This document shows positions 10,928 to 22,500 of a stretch of DNA of 64,000 nucleotides, in pieces; within the stretch, counting starts at the first letter, position 1; every line of letters starts with the position of its first letter. The notes beneath the pieces were generated by a model. The model ran no database searches and was not told the origin of the DNA. It saw only the letters and a list, made by a program, of their open reading frames with translations. Source of the DNA: Undaria pinnatifida. Its lineage: Eukaryota > Sar > Phaeophyceae > Laminariales > Alariaceae. The position numbers and the translations under genes were made by a program. The stretch is from NCBI GenBank assembly GCA_012845835.1, contig JABAKD010000025.1, forward strand, positions 957,001-1,021,000, in the 5' to 3' direction.

Positions 10928-13050
10928 GGACGCCCCTTATTTCTGATGCAGTTATTTCTGCAATCTCAAACTCACAAAATAATCGCCAAAAATAATTTCG
11001 CTCAATCAAAAACAAATCGATAAGAAGAGTAGGTCTAACAATGCATAGTACCTGGTAGTCTAGACTACGTATTTAAGGTCTGAAAACTGATTTTTTGAAA
11101 AAAAAAATTAAGGACGTCAGCCGTGAGTTCAACGAATTTGAGGCCATTAGTCTACTCATCTTTGCAAGCTGCGTTGTTGGTACTTTGTTCGCCAAAAATC
11201 ACAATGAGACCCTTGAGAAACGGAGAACTGCTCCAGAAAGACCTCGGAAAAACGGAAAAACTACGCGCTGGATGTTGAGAAGTGTATCGGTGTGTTTGAC
11301 AGTTTAGCCAAGCAAGTAAAAAAACTGGCATAATTGGCCAATAATTCAGATTTTTATACTCCCTCACAGTATAGGATGATCTGAGAGGCAAGAATTGATT
11401 TATTGCCATAAACGGTACGAGGTCTGCGACATTATTAGATTTTTAAAAATAACCCGTACAAGTATTTCATAATTTGTCTCGTCCGACATCACATACCATA
11501 CACACCATTATTTTGATATCACGTATCACACGCCCAGAAGCAGTTCAAGTTCGGGTTCGCACAGAGCACAAGACGGGACAGCGAGTCGTCAAAAGCGGCC
11601 AGCGCAGTCATAAAATAAGGCAAGGACGACTAGTAGCCCGTAGGGAAGAGAGCTGTACCACGTGGGCTGAAGCACGCCGTATTGCGCAGCGGTAGTGAAC
11701 GGGACGGTCCTGCGCAAAGCTTGGTAGGTAGTTATTGTGGCATGGAAAGTGATAAATTCTCCGCACGGCAGGATATCGTTCGACATCGTGAGCATTCCAC
11801 AAGCTCGATACGCAGACCTCAAGTACCAAAGCCCAGGTAGAATGTTTGTGGCTGGTACGTTATAGGCAATCGTTCCTGAGCTCCCAGGACGAATCTGCGT
11901 TCCAACAACAGCAGCAGCAGCAGCAGCAGCAAGTATGTCTTTTTTTCATGTGGGATGTACTCGATAAGGATCGATTATGTAATAGACTAATGGTGCCACA
12001 GCAGCAGCAAGGATCAGTACAGAACGAATGAGTTGCAAGTACAACAGTTTTTTGGGCAGGCATGCATCCATGGTCCAAATATACAGCAGCGCGGGCAGCT
12101 TTCATTGGAACGTACCACGTGTGTCTTTTTGATCCGAGGATAGGCATCACGATCACCGTACCCGAACTCCTGTTGTTGTGTGTATTTTGTGTGACTCGTA
12201 ACATGGACTAGTTTTGCGGCATCACCGTCATCATCCATTTTACAGCAACAGCAGCACTATTTAATAGCGACAATCCCAAATTGATTACCAATGAAAAAAT
12301 GAATGAACAACTAATTTTGTGATTTGCATCATACTGTACAACAACAGCACTGGCCTCGCAGCTCAGACAAGGCACACAGCGCGTGCTGTGGTGCTTGGGG
12401 GTCATGGTGCCTTGCTCCCTCTATGCGCGCTTGCACAGCAGACACCATTTCCACTCGCCGCACCCCTTCACTCGCATGTGCCGCATCCAACCCATGAACT
12501 TCTCTCTGCTCATCCGACAGGAGTGTGGCGGGGGAAATTTACGCGTATATTCCTGCCCACTCGTCGTAGGAATTCCTTCCGCAGCATGCCGACTTTCGTA
12601 TGTTACTGCCGTTGGTGCAAATGACCACGTGCAAATGATCCCCCGGCAATACAGCACAAATATTCATAAACACGTCAGCCAGCTGAGAGTTTGATAATCT
12701 AGGGTCGTTTATCACATTTATTTCAAGCCATAGTCTAGTCTGCACATTCAACAAGAGTGGCGGCGAGCGATCGAACGACGGCGGGCAAGCGGACGAGGGC
12801 GACCATAGGCCGCCCGAGGGCGGCGGTGACGGGCGAGCGACGACGGGCGAGCGATGGCGCGCAAGCGAAGATGGGCGAGCGAGCGATCAATCGACAGCGG
12901 GCGATCGACGACGGTCGACAGCAGCAGGGCGTACCATAGTACCTGGTGCAGCAGTAGTACAGCACAGCACACAAGCAGAAAAAAAGCCCACCTACACCCT
13001 CCCCACGAATCCACGATGTATGTAAATGTGTCAGAGATGTCAAGCCTTTT
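10928..13050. other. Unassigned spacer with CAG runs and GC-rich low complexity
   Basis: No gene is supported. A CAG run lies at about 11909-11932 with a smaller one at 11998-12009. From about 12757 to 12930 there is a GC-rich degenerate repeat built from GGCGAGCGA/CGACGGGCGA units, which explains the Arg-rich open frames there. Confidence 0.5.
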
Positions 13051-13057
13051 TTTACCA

Positions 13058-13175
13058 ATACCCGGGTACTCGCGAGTATTACCCGGCTTGCTAATACCCG
13101 TCACGGATACGAGTAGCCCTTCATACTCGCTGGGTATTGGGGCTCCGGGTACCCAGGTACCCGGGTACTCGTCAG
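13058..13175. repeat. Cluster of GGGTAC/ACTCG palindromic motifs
   Basis: Within about 115 bp the words ACCCGGGTACTCG, ACTCGCGAGT, GATACGAGTA, TACCCAGGTACCCGGGTACTCG recur in both orientations, so the stretch can pair with itself in several ways. Similar ACGAGTACTCGT palindromes recur near 59986-60026. Confidence 0.6.
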
Positions 13176-13544
13176 ATCAAACGTTCGAAGTCCGGGGCAC
13201 GGCAACTCATCATCCCTCAAGCCAGGTCCCGTGGGGGCACTATTTTGTACGACATTGTCCAGGAAACCCTTTTCATAATGAAAATACTGTCTCATGCCTC
13301 TCGCCTTTCCCGCCTGTGCTTACGAATACATAGTCTACACAACTAGATTTACGATGCCTTAGAATCGCGTAGTCTGCTTTACTGGTGTGTGTGGAAATCA
13401 TTGCATATGCAGAGTTGTTATGCCGAATCCTGTGCCCTTTGCGTTGCCACGACCAGCTCCCTTACGAGTTTATTCATAAAAGTTACTTCGTAGCACGCTT
13501 TAAGGATCGAACTTGATGATTTTTTTTTCATAAAATACAAGGGC

Positions 13545-13587
13545 TTCGCTCGCGGGCGGCTGGACGCCGCCCGCTACGCTCGCGCAA
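13545..13587. other. GC-rich hairpin
   Basis: GCGGGCGGC and GCCGCCCGC face each other across a five-base loop, with partly matching GCTCGC arms outside. It follows a T-run. Function unknown. Confidence 0.6.
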
Positions 13588-14098
13588 GGCAAGGAAGAAT
13601 GCAACTAAAAAAAACATGTGAAGGAGGCAGAAAGAAGGGGCCCACGATTTGGTGTGGACAGCGATTTGATGATGCCAAGAGCTGCTTGTGCAAAACAAAT
13701 TGACTTGTTGTTGTGCTCAGCTGTGTTGTGTACTTTTGGTACCGGTGTTACGTTCTGATCGGCGGTACGGGGGTACTTTGCGTGGGGGAAAAAACAGGGG
13801 GCCGTGCAAGATCGAATACATGTAGAAAAAAAAAAAAAAAAGTACGAGTATAGACTGTGGTACACAACAACACGTATTATACCCGGTACTGCTCTAGTCT
13901 ATGTTCGAAAGAAAGGACACAGCGCAGCACGACACAGCACCGCAGCGAAGGGCACACGGCACCGCACCGCACGGCTCCGCACGGCGCTACGCTGCGCTGC
14001 TGGGCTGTGTAAAGCCGGACTGATCTGAGCTGGGCGTGTATTGTGATCCAACAGCGTAGTACCTGATAGTATGTACAAACCTGGTGTCGTAGTACCGA
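13588..14098. other. Unassigned spacer
   Basis: Holds an A-run (13827-13841) and a CA/GC-rich degenerate stretch (13915-14010, repeated CACGGCAC and GCAGC words). No gene is supported. Confidence 0.4.
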
Positions 14099-14630
14099 TA
14101 TGTACTACTAAGAGCCTCAAGGTCTTCTCGTAGGTTCGAATCCCGGTGTCATCGGGGAAAGAAAATGATCCTCATAAAAAAAAAAATAGATATCAACGTG
14201 ACTTTGTGTCCTTCTGGTAGGTAGACTGTCCACTTATAAGCCTGGTGTTCTTTGGTTGAATCCAGCGGCCATATATATGAAGAAAAAACGATCATGAAAA
14301 AAATGATATTTACTTTTTGGTACAAAATGGTAGTACCGGTAGATACACCACTCACACTGCTGCTGTGACATACTGTGGTCTAGCACATAGACTGTCCGCG
14401 TATAATCCTTGTGGCCTTCGCTGGTTCGAATCCGGGTGTCATCGAAAAACAAAATGATCCTCATGAAAAATCGATATTTATTTGTCAAAAGAAAAATTTG
14501 ATAGCAATGTGACTTTGTGGTCGAGTAGATAGACTGTCCGCTTATTATAAGCCTGGTTTTCGTTAATAATTGAATCCAGGCGTCATCATCGGGGAAAAAC
14601 AAATATCCTCTTGAAAGAATTGATGTATTT
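14099..14630 (+). repeat. Array of four tRNA-like (SINE-type) units
   Basis: Four degenerate units lie head to tail at roughly 150-bp spacing. The best one (about 14367-14445) reads from TGACATA through an A-box-like TGGTCTAGCACATAG and ACTGTCCGC to a good B box, GGTTCGAATCC, then GTGTCA, which pairs with the opening TGACA as an acceptor stem would. Units near 14195 and 14505 share ACTGTCC(A/G)CTTAT...AAGCCTGG and GTTGAATCCAG. Each unit is followed by an A-rich tail with AAAATGATCCTCAT. These features fit tRNA-derived SINEs or decayed tRNA copies and do not fit working tRNA genes, because the stems are imperfect. Confidence 0.6.
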
Positions 14631-14746
14631 TACATAAAAATTGAAAAACGACAGCTGTGAGTACGACCGGTTGAATGGTTGAAACTCAAAGCAAGAAATT
14701 AAAGAAAAGCTGGACCAATTGTAAATGTTCAGTGTTGCGTGATTTA

Positions 14747-14772
14747 CGACATATATATATATATATACATAT
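14747..14772. repeat. (TA)n dinucleotide run
   Basis: A short ATATATATATATATATATAC tract that is self-complementary. Confidence 0.85.
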
Positions 14773-15483
14773 AAACCACACGTAATATCCATGATGATAA
14801 TTTTGCTCGCGTCAAGTCCAGCTTTAACCAATTCGACCAAATCGCAACCCTCAACCCAAGTCTGCACCTTGCCTCACCCCAGGCGACCGATCTCGCGGAG
14901 GTGATCCGAGGTAGACACATGTTGCATCGGGGGTGGTAATGACTATTTTCGAGGTTCCTCGCTGAGGGTAAGGGGGGTTTAATTCACATCCATAGCGCAA
15001 CCTCATGATCACCACATGAGCCTACGTACCTCGCGAATACCAAAATATATGTGAAACTCGAAATGTGTTCCGTTCGTTGATACAGGGTAGCAAAAAATGG
15101 TTCTGTGTAGTATAGTGTAATAGAGGAACACCGTCAGCCAGAAAAACAGGACCGATTCGACCTACAGCAGAAGCTCTATCGACGCGTACGGTTGTTGCGG
15201 TGCGTTGGTCCTGCTACTGACGTCAGTCTTGAGCACCAACCTCCTGTTAAACGTACTCGTGTTTCGTCGGTGGGGACTACGTGGTCCTGGAAGGTTTCCA
15301 AAAAGTTAAGCTGGGCCCCTTTTCTGTTAAAGAACCACGTGTAACAAACTGAATGCTTAAAAACCACGATTGGGAATGCTTCATAAGTAATTCCTCACTG
15401 TGTCAATCGTCGCATGCGGCCTAAACCCCTCTGACGGAGTCCATTCTTTCGACGGTTCCTTGTTCGGTTTATGCATGTAGGGA
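14773..15483. other. Region upstream of gene A
   Basis: Likely includes the promoter and 5' leader of gene A, but I cannot point to a convincing TATA box or initiator. No other gene is supported here. Confidence 0.4.
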
Positions 15484-16542
15484 ATGGAGACTTTCCGCGG
15501 CACCCGCTCAGCATCATCCCCAGTTAGCCGAGAATGGACTACACTGCTGTGTGTGTTGCTCGTTGGCCTGGCAGGGCGTTTGGATTCGCTATCTGCAGCG
15601 CAAACTGTTTGTGGCGTGGAGCGGGCCACGCCCATTCGAGTGCAAAACGCAACTGGGCTGGCTGACCTTCAAGCGGCTGCAAGCTGCGCCGGCGGTGGTG
15701 AGGTGGAGGCTGACTGGGCTGGGAACATCACACTCAACAGCCCGATTGAAGTTGCCGAAGGTACCTTTCTGTCCGTGACGGGAGAAGATTTTCTCGCCGA
15801 GGTGCATGGCGATAGCCTTCTGGCCAACGGCACGCGCCTGTTCGATGTTTCGGCAGGCGGTGGCTTAACCCTGACACAGTTGAGGCTGTCGGGAGGTAAG
15901 GCTACCGACGGAGGGGCGATATCATCGGTGTCTGCAAGCTTGACGCTGGATAACTGCACTTTTCAGGGTAACGCTTCCCCCGATGGCGACGGGGGTGCTG
16001 TGTGGGCCAAGGGGGGAAATGTGACGATAATCGGCGGAGAGTTCTTGAGCAACTGGGCTAATGATTACGGAGGCGCCGTATATGCCTTCGAGGGCACTCT
16101 GCTGGTTCAAGGAGGAGCTAGGTTCGAGCAAAACGTAGCGGTGGTAGGAGGTGGGCTGTTCTGCGGGTTGGAGGAGGTGGGGGCGGGGAAGCCGGTTGTT
16201 ATGTGCTCCATTATCGATGCAGAGTTCGTTTCCAATGTTGACGTTCGGACCACGAACGACGATGACGACGATGTCGAAGGTGTCCATTACCTTGATGGAG
16301 GCGGGGCTGCGGCGTTCTTGTATGCTACGGTCAATATAACCAATTCTGTTTTTAACAGAAACGAAGCCCAGCATGCGGGGGGAGCGGTGCATGCGGGAGA
16401 TCAAACCACCGTCGAGGTAAACGGTTGCACGTTTGAGGACAATACGTCGGAGAAGTACGGGGGTGCGATATCCGCTTCAGTCATGACGGTGGGAGGAAAC
16501 ACGAAGTTCATAAACAACTGGGCCAAGCTAGCTGGCGGAGCG
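15484..16542 (+). CDS. Gene A exon 1: signal peptide and N-terminal beta-helix
   Basis: The ATG at 15484 opens a 353-codon stretch. Residues 1-39 contain a hydrophobic core (TTLLCVLLVGLAG) typical of a secretory signal. After that come FQGN, FLSN, FEQN, FVSN, FNRN, FEDN and FINN, alternating with GGAI, GGAV, GGGL and GGA, the signature of chlamydial Pmp-type repeats and of parallel beta-helices. An Asp-rich loop (TTNDDDDDVEG) interrupts one coil. The exon ends after GGA at a GTGAGC donor in phase 0, and exon 2 begins in phase 0 with VFGW, which restores a complete GGAVF motif. Without splicing the frame would run on to a stop at 16620. Confidence 0.85.
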
Positions 16543-19500
16543 GTGAGCGCAAATACGCATGCTCTGACTACCAGAGAAGTTTGCTGCGTACAAGATATGT
16601 TAGTCGAGCGTAGCCTATAAATGCTTGTGTTGGTATTAGATGTTTATGCTGGTGATGGTGTTCTTATGCAGCCATATATTGCAATTGATATATTGAAGTG
16701 TTTTGCAGGAATGTACACGCTGTCACGATCGCAGAACAAAATTCGAGTCAGGAGAATGGGGCACTAACTCAAGTTACATCATCACTCTTTGAGGTGGAAA
16801 ACCCATGTAGTCACACTCGGAAAAATATCTATAAATGCCATGCCTGGCGGGTCTTCGCTAATGGAGAAGGCGCTCAACACGTGTGTAGGGCCATAGTGAT
16901 GTGCTCAAACTGCAAATAGCCGGGCTAGCCAGCAAAATGAAAACGTGTTTCACGTATTAGATCGATTGAGTAATCAGTCAGAGGCATTCGTTCATGACTT
17001 CACTTTTGCTCAAATTTGATTTGAACTCTGTTTTATGCGGACGTAAGAAAGTTGATGTGAACTACGAGTACATGCGGAAAACAATATGCTATCGTCTGCT
17101 AGCCTTCCGCTTTCGCATATTTAACCTAATTCCTATATATATTCCTGTCCAGGCGCTCTGCCAGGAAACGACAACCCAAAACCAGACACCGTTGTCTTGC
17201 ATTTCAGACCGCCTCAGCGAGTGTAGCTACAGCTATTATTCATCTGTGGGCCATACCTCATTTTCTGTCAAATCCCAAACACAACTCACTCCCAAATCAA
17301 GCTCAAAGGTGGGTGTATCCATTATTGTCAAGACCAAGAAAAATCCAAGTGTAAGGGAAATCATCGACAGCAAGCAAAATCAAGAACGTCATATGTGCCG
17401 GGTACGGGCAGACATCCTTGCTGACGGTGCGTTAATCAATTCTCTTTTACTTTCTCTCCTTTGGGGTAGCGCCTCCTTTTGCGTCCGTGGTCAGTTTCCC
17501 AATCGATAGTGCACACTGCCCTCGATCGCTCTCTCTCCCTCTCGCTTCCTAGGGGGCCACGTCCCCTCCGTGGACGACGACCACGTGCGGGCATGCGTGT
17601 GCTTAAGCAGCGCAGACATAGAACTTTCCCGCCTGTCCGCGTTTTGCTCTGCCCTGGCATTGTCCTACATATCTCCTACCGCTTTGTCGGCCAACTAAAC
17701 CGTTCTCGCGTGTTAACCCCAGCGGCCGCTGCCGCACCTTTCTCGCCTCCTCCTCTGTCTCTAACGCGCAGCGGACCTTCGGCCTCATGATTTCGTCCAC
17801 GCCGTCATTGCTGCTGTGGCAGTTGAAATTCGTTGTGTCGCTAAAAACTCCACCATTTTCCTGCAGATGCAGCCTCTCCTGCTCATTGTGCTGGCAACGT
17901 GTCTGCGCTTCATCGCCGTCCAGGAGCAGCAACTCCTTGATTGCTGCTGCCTCTGTTGCCGATGGGGCTGGGCCTGTTGATGCTGCTTCCCCGCCGCCCA
18001 ATAGCTACAAGTACCACGCACACCTTGCTGTTGCAGTTATTGAACGGGCATATCTTCATTATTCCTTCGGGATATATCATTTTTTTATGTTGGGTTACGT
18101 GTCCCTTTCAGTGCATGACGAAACATGCCTGGGCGCCGATCTCTCTACGTCGAAGCTCGAACCTGTGCTTCGTCGCCGGCATTATAAACTCGGCTTCACC
18201 GCGACAGTTACCTCGATCAATATTACCTTTCTCTCCACGCTCGATCAAGGTGAGCTGTACTGCGACCTCTATATTTACCTGCTTTAACTCCTCCGCCATG
18301 GCTTCCATGTATTGTTCACAAATTCCAGAACCCCCCGGATCCGATATGCACTTGTCACTAACGCCAGAATCTCTCGGACCTGACATGGCTGTCAATCCCA
18401 CACACCTCCCCTTGGATAGTCCGAAGCCAATCAATGCACAAGAGTGAGAGAAAGCTCGGCATCGCAATTGATATCGTACTGTTCATGACATCTCTTAGCG
18501 ATGACAGGTCTTATATAGACAGGCGTGGGACAAACTAGACTCCCAGATGTTCATACAAAGCTCATATGTATTATCGAACCTCCGAGAACCATCCAGTGGG
18601 GCAGGGGGCATCGCATGAACAAGCACCATACACCAGCAAACTACCCGTCTTAATTAACTCCCATTGGTCCTCCGCAGGAGCACATTATTTTTGATCCCTA
18701 CTGCTAGAATCGCTCATTATGCAACTCCCTAGTCTCCGATGAACATGTCCGTCTTAAAGTAGACGACAATCAACACGTGGACAACGCGTCATGATTGGCG
18801 ATAGACGTGTAGCACCTAGCTAATCTTCTCCATCGAAGCTACTGCTGCTGCTGCTTCTGCAAGTTCCACAGTTACTCTGCACGCGAACGGTGCAGTTGCT
18901 GCAGGGTCTTTTGCTGACGTTGGTCTTTGTCCTCCGCGCGATGTTTACTGCGCATCGAGTGCTGCGGTACATATCCTAGATCACAGACACTCATTTTGAC
19001 TGGATGGCACATGTTGTTTGAGGCGCTCGACTCCTATAAATGTCTAGATTACTTCTTTTTTGTATAGTATTTGACTTGCAGTAACACCAGTACGAGAACG
19101 CATCAAATGAGCGAATACGAAACATAGTGCATACTTGGATGTTGTATTATCTACCTAATCTACGGGGGGGGTTGCTTTTGCATTTTCTTCGATGGACGTT
19201 TTCGTGAACATCCATCTACGTCCATGCAAGCTTCCACAGAAGTAGACTATTCCACGAGAGAAGATTTTCTTTGGTACAAACTTCAATGGAAGTAGGTAGA
19301 AGCCACCAGAAAGCAAATGTGAAACACTCTGTAGTCTAGGGCCCATTCCTCACCGTCTACTGTAGTAGGTACTTTTTTTTGGTTGTACACGGGTTTCCTT
19401 TCAGTAGAAACCGCAAGGGATTGAATTGCCATGCACTGTCATACATTATCATATATTGCCATACACTGTCATACATTGTCATACATTGTCAATCATAACA

Positions 19501-22500
19501 CGTTGCACATTTTGCTGTACAGGACCCTTGTCTGAGCTCATTTTACTGTTTGGCACTTCATCCGAAGAATCTTTCCTGATACGTGGATCGTACATACAGG
19601 CCCACCGAACTGAATGTGGTGTATGCATGCGTGCGATGTGTCCCTTTGGGATGTGTTCAACTCAATGTTATACCAAGGCGTCGCAACTCCCAAAGGGGGA
19701 ACACATGCGTACCAATGATATGTGTAGGCGATTCGATTTATTCGCTGCTGCACAACTGGGTTCTGACCTTGTGGCTGCCAGTCTGAGCGGCTACTGAAAC
19801 ATGCTACGGAAAAGAGTGCGACATTTGTTTTGTCACCTTCTCGCGCTTTTCCCTTGAGGAAGTCGCTATATCACTCCGAAAGTTACTTTGGGTAAACTGA
19901 ATGTGCAAGCCGGTTACCCAACCCTTGGCTTCCATGCATGGAAGAATATATTATCCCAAACCAAGACTGGCATCACCACGAGTCTAAGCCAAGGAGCCCT
20001 GTCAACAAGAAAATATTTTGTCTGAAAAATAGTGGATAGAACAGGTGCAGCACTGGGCTTGTTCAGGGGGAGAAGACTATTGACACCCGTGGCGCCGTCG
20101 TGATGGGGCAAGAGGAGAGAAGGTGCAAATTGAATATATATAAGTTGACGTACTGACAAAGGGCGCTTGTCCCATTGTCGTATGTTGGCATGCGTGACCC
20201 TAGAATCACGATCACATATTCATGTATTATTGTACCCTTTCCGGAAGCTGCGAGTTCCCCCGCAACTCCGCAGATGCCACCCTCAATCACACCATCACAA
20301 GTCATGAAAACAATATCGTCCGCAAGCACAAATCAACACTCCTCCTCCTCCTTGTGTCCATAATCCCGATCACGTTCACCCCAGGCGCATCACCCAAAAC
20401 GTGCTTATTGAACCAAAATGTATGCGTCAAATACACAAAAAAAGCAAATTCTCAACAATAATGCTACCTCGAACTAAAAAAGAACTAGTTGACCTCGAAA
20501 AAATGACCGCACAGAAAATAACATACAATAAAATGAACGTTTATGGACTAACTTATTTTTCTTCTCATGTATTACACAGTTATACTTCGACGTATTTCAC
20601 GTAAGTCGTTGGTGCGTGTGCTGCTCGGAGCAATCGTGCTGTGCTTGGTGTGGCTCGGGGCTCGTTGCTGAGCTCGGTTCTTCGTTGTCCGCCAACAAAC
20701 TTTAGCACGGTGAACAGCCGGCTGCTTGGACCGTAGAACCAAGTGGATCAGCTCCTTCCCAAAGGGAAAAACGGGGAAAAAAAAACATGCGGCAAACAGC
20801 GACAGTACTCGTCTGTCAGTAGTATGCTGGTACTTCTATAGTGCCGGTATGTGCGATCCAGAATCACGGGCATTATAGCATACACCAACAACATGAATCC
20901 AAACACAAGGACGGTTGGCGTACTAACATGATATTCAAACAACCCTTACATTTTACGCTGGCATGCCACTTGACACTTGACAGAAGCATTAGAAGCAGCA
21001 ACAGCGAGAGGTAGCGGCGTATAGGCGGGTACAGCATCGCAGGCCCTGATCAACACAATCAGCTACTAGAAAAGCATCCACACGCGCATAGAGTTGCCGG
21101 CTGCTGCTGCTTGGGGGCCGGACTACTGCTGGGCGGCAGGAGCGTAGCGGCGTGCTCTGTGCACCAATAATAATAGGGAAATGTACGTGTACCATCCACG
21201 AGCAGAAAAATATGGTTTGCATCTAAACCTTACGTGCTTACACGCGGATAGGGAATTCGGAGATATCATCCCCGCCAATGTTGCGGAAACCCGGAATTTG
21301 CCTTATCCGTGCGCAAGGCCAAACAAACATCTAAGGCTTGCCACGCGCGATACAATGCACGGATAGCGCCTAAATCTCCGGAAACGTGACCCCAACGATC
21401 GAAATTTGCCCACCCCTCCCATAGTTTCGGACCAAGGTGCGAGTACGAAACATGTGTCCGAAGAAAAAAACAAAATGACCAGTATAGTCTACATATATAC
21501 TCCGAGTACATAACACGTCAAGTTGGGCACGCAATAACCACCATGAAAAGCTATAAATTGAATACACAACTACTGCTGTACGTATATGTATGCGTATATT
21601 TGTTGTTATGGCGGTGTTTGACATGACGGGATTCAATGGAAAGGCCGAAAAGAAAGCCATGGACAGTTTTTCGTGTTATTGGGTTTTTGGTACTGCTTTT
21701 ATGGAGCTGAGCAAGGTATATGTTTTCTTGATTTGTTGGATCTATAGCACTACCCACCGAGCTCTATACGTAGTCAAGTGACTTCGTAGCTCAGTAGGTA
21801 GTGCTGTAGACTATAACCAACAGAAGATACGTTTTGCGAGTCCGTCAATTGACTCTCACAGAATTCGAAGAAGGAATATCTGCGGCTCTCCCCTGGCTCC
21901 GCACTACCGCAGTAACCGGGAGCAAACTATCGTAACCATTCACGTCTTCAGCGCGCACGCCGGCGGAGACGGTATTGTATTGCCTTTTTCTCCCGGGAAA
22001 AAGCAGAAAAATGAAGCCGATGGGATTCGAACCCACGACATATATTTGTTTGGTTATTTAACACTACCCGCTGAGCTACGTCGTCACGTGACTTCGTAGC
22101 TCAGTTGGTGACTGCGTATCCCCGTGGGTAGGGTTATACGCTATATTCTATGCTAATGGTTTTGGTCTGTAATACTTGATAGTTGAGAGTATTCTCAAGC
22201 AAGAAATGAACACCACGGGCACTACTGCTGTGCCCTCTGTCTGTGTAACTGGCATCCTTTTTGTTCACAGGCTGATTCTTGACTGATCCCTGAACAGTCG
22301 ACGGTTTTAGTTTAGACGGTAGTTTTGCGATAACAATGGGAAATTCGACATGAAATCGCAGTCAGCAATAGTATAGACTATATTATTTCCGTTCTTGGTT
22401 CTTGGTATAGTCTAGTCTAGTTTAGACTATCATGTTAATACTTTACGGACAGCAGTTGTCGTCTGGTTATTTTCTAGGAGATAGTACAGGCTAATTTTTT

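Noticed and set aside
12854-13333. 159-codon plus-strand frame
   Set aside because: Its first part is the GGCGAGCGA low-complexity repeat and its middle the GGGTAC palindrome block; no domain.
14367-14445. Working tRNA gene
   Set aside because: B box and part of an acceptor stem are present, but the anticodon arm is not well formed and three degraded relatives lie beside it.
22012-22085. Working tRNA gene on the minus strand
   Set aside because: Good A and B boxes and T-arm, but the acceptor ends do not pair and no plausible anticodon stem forms.
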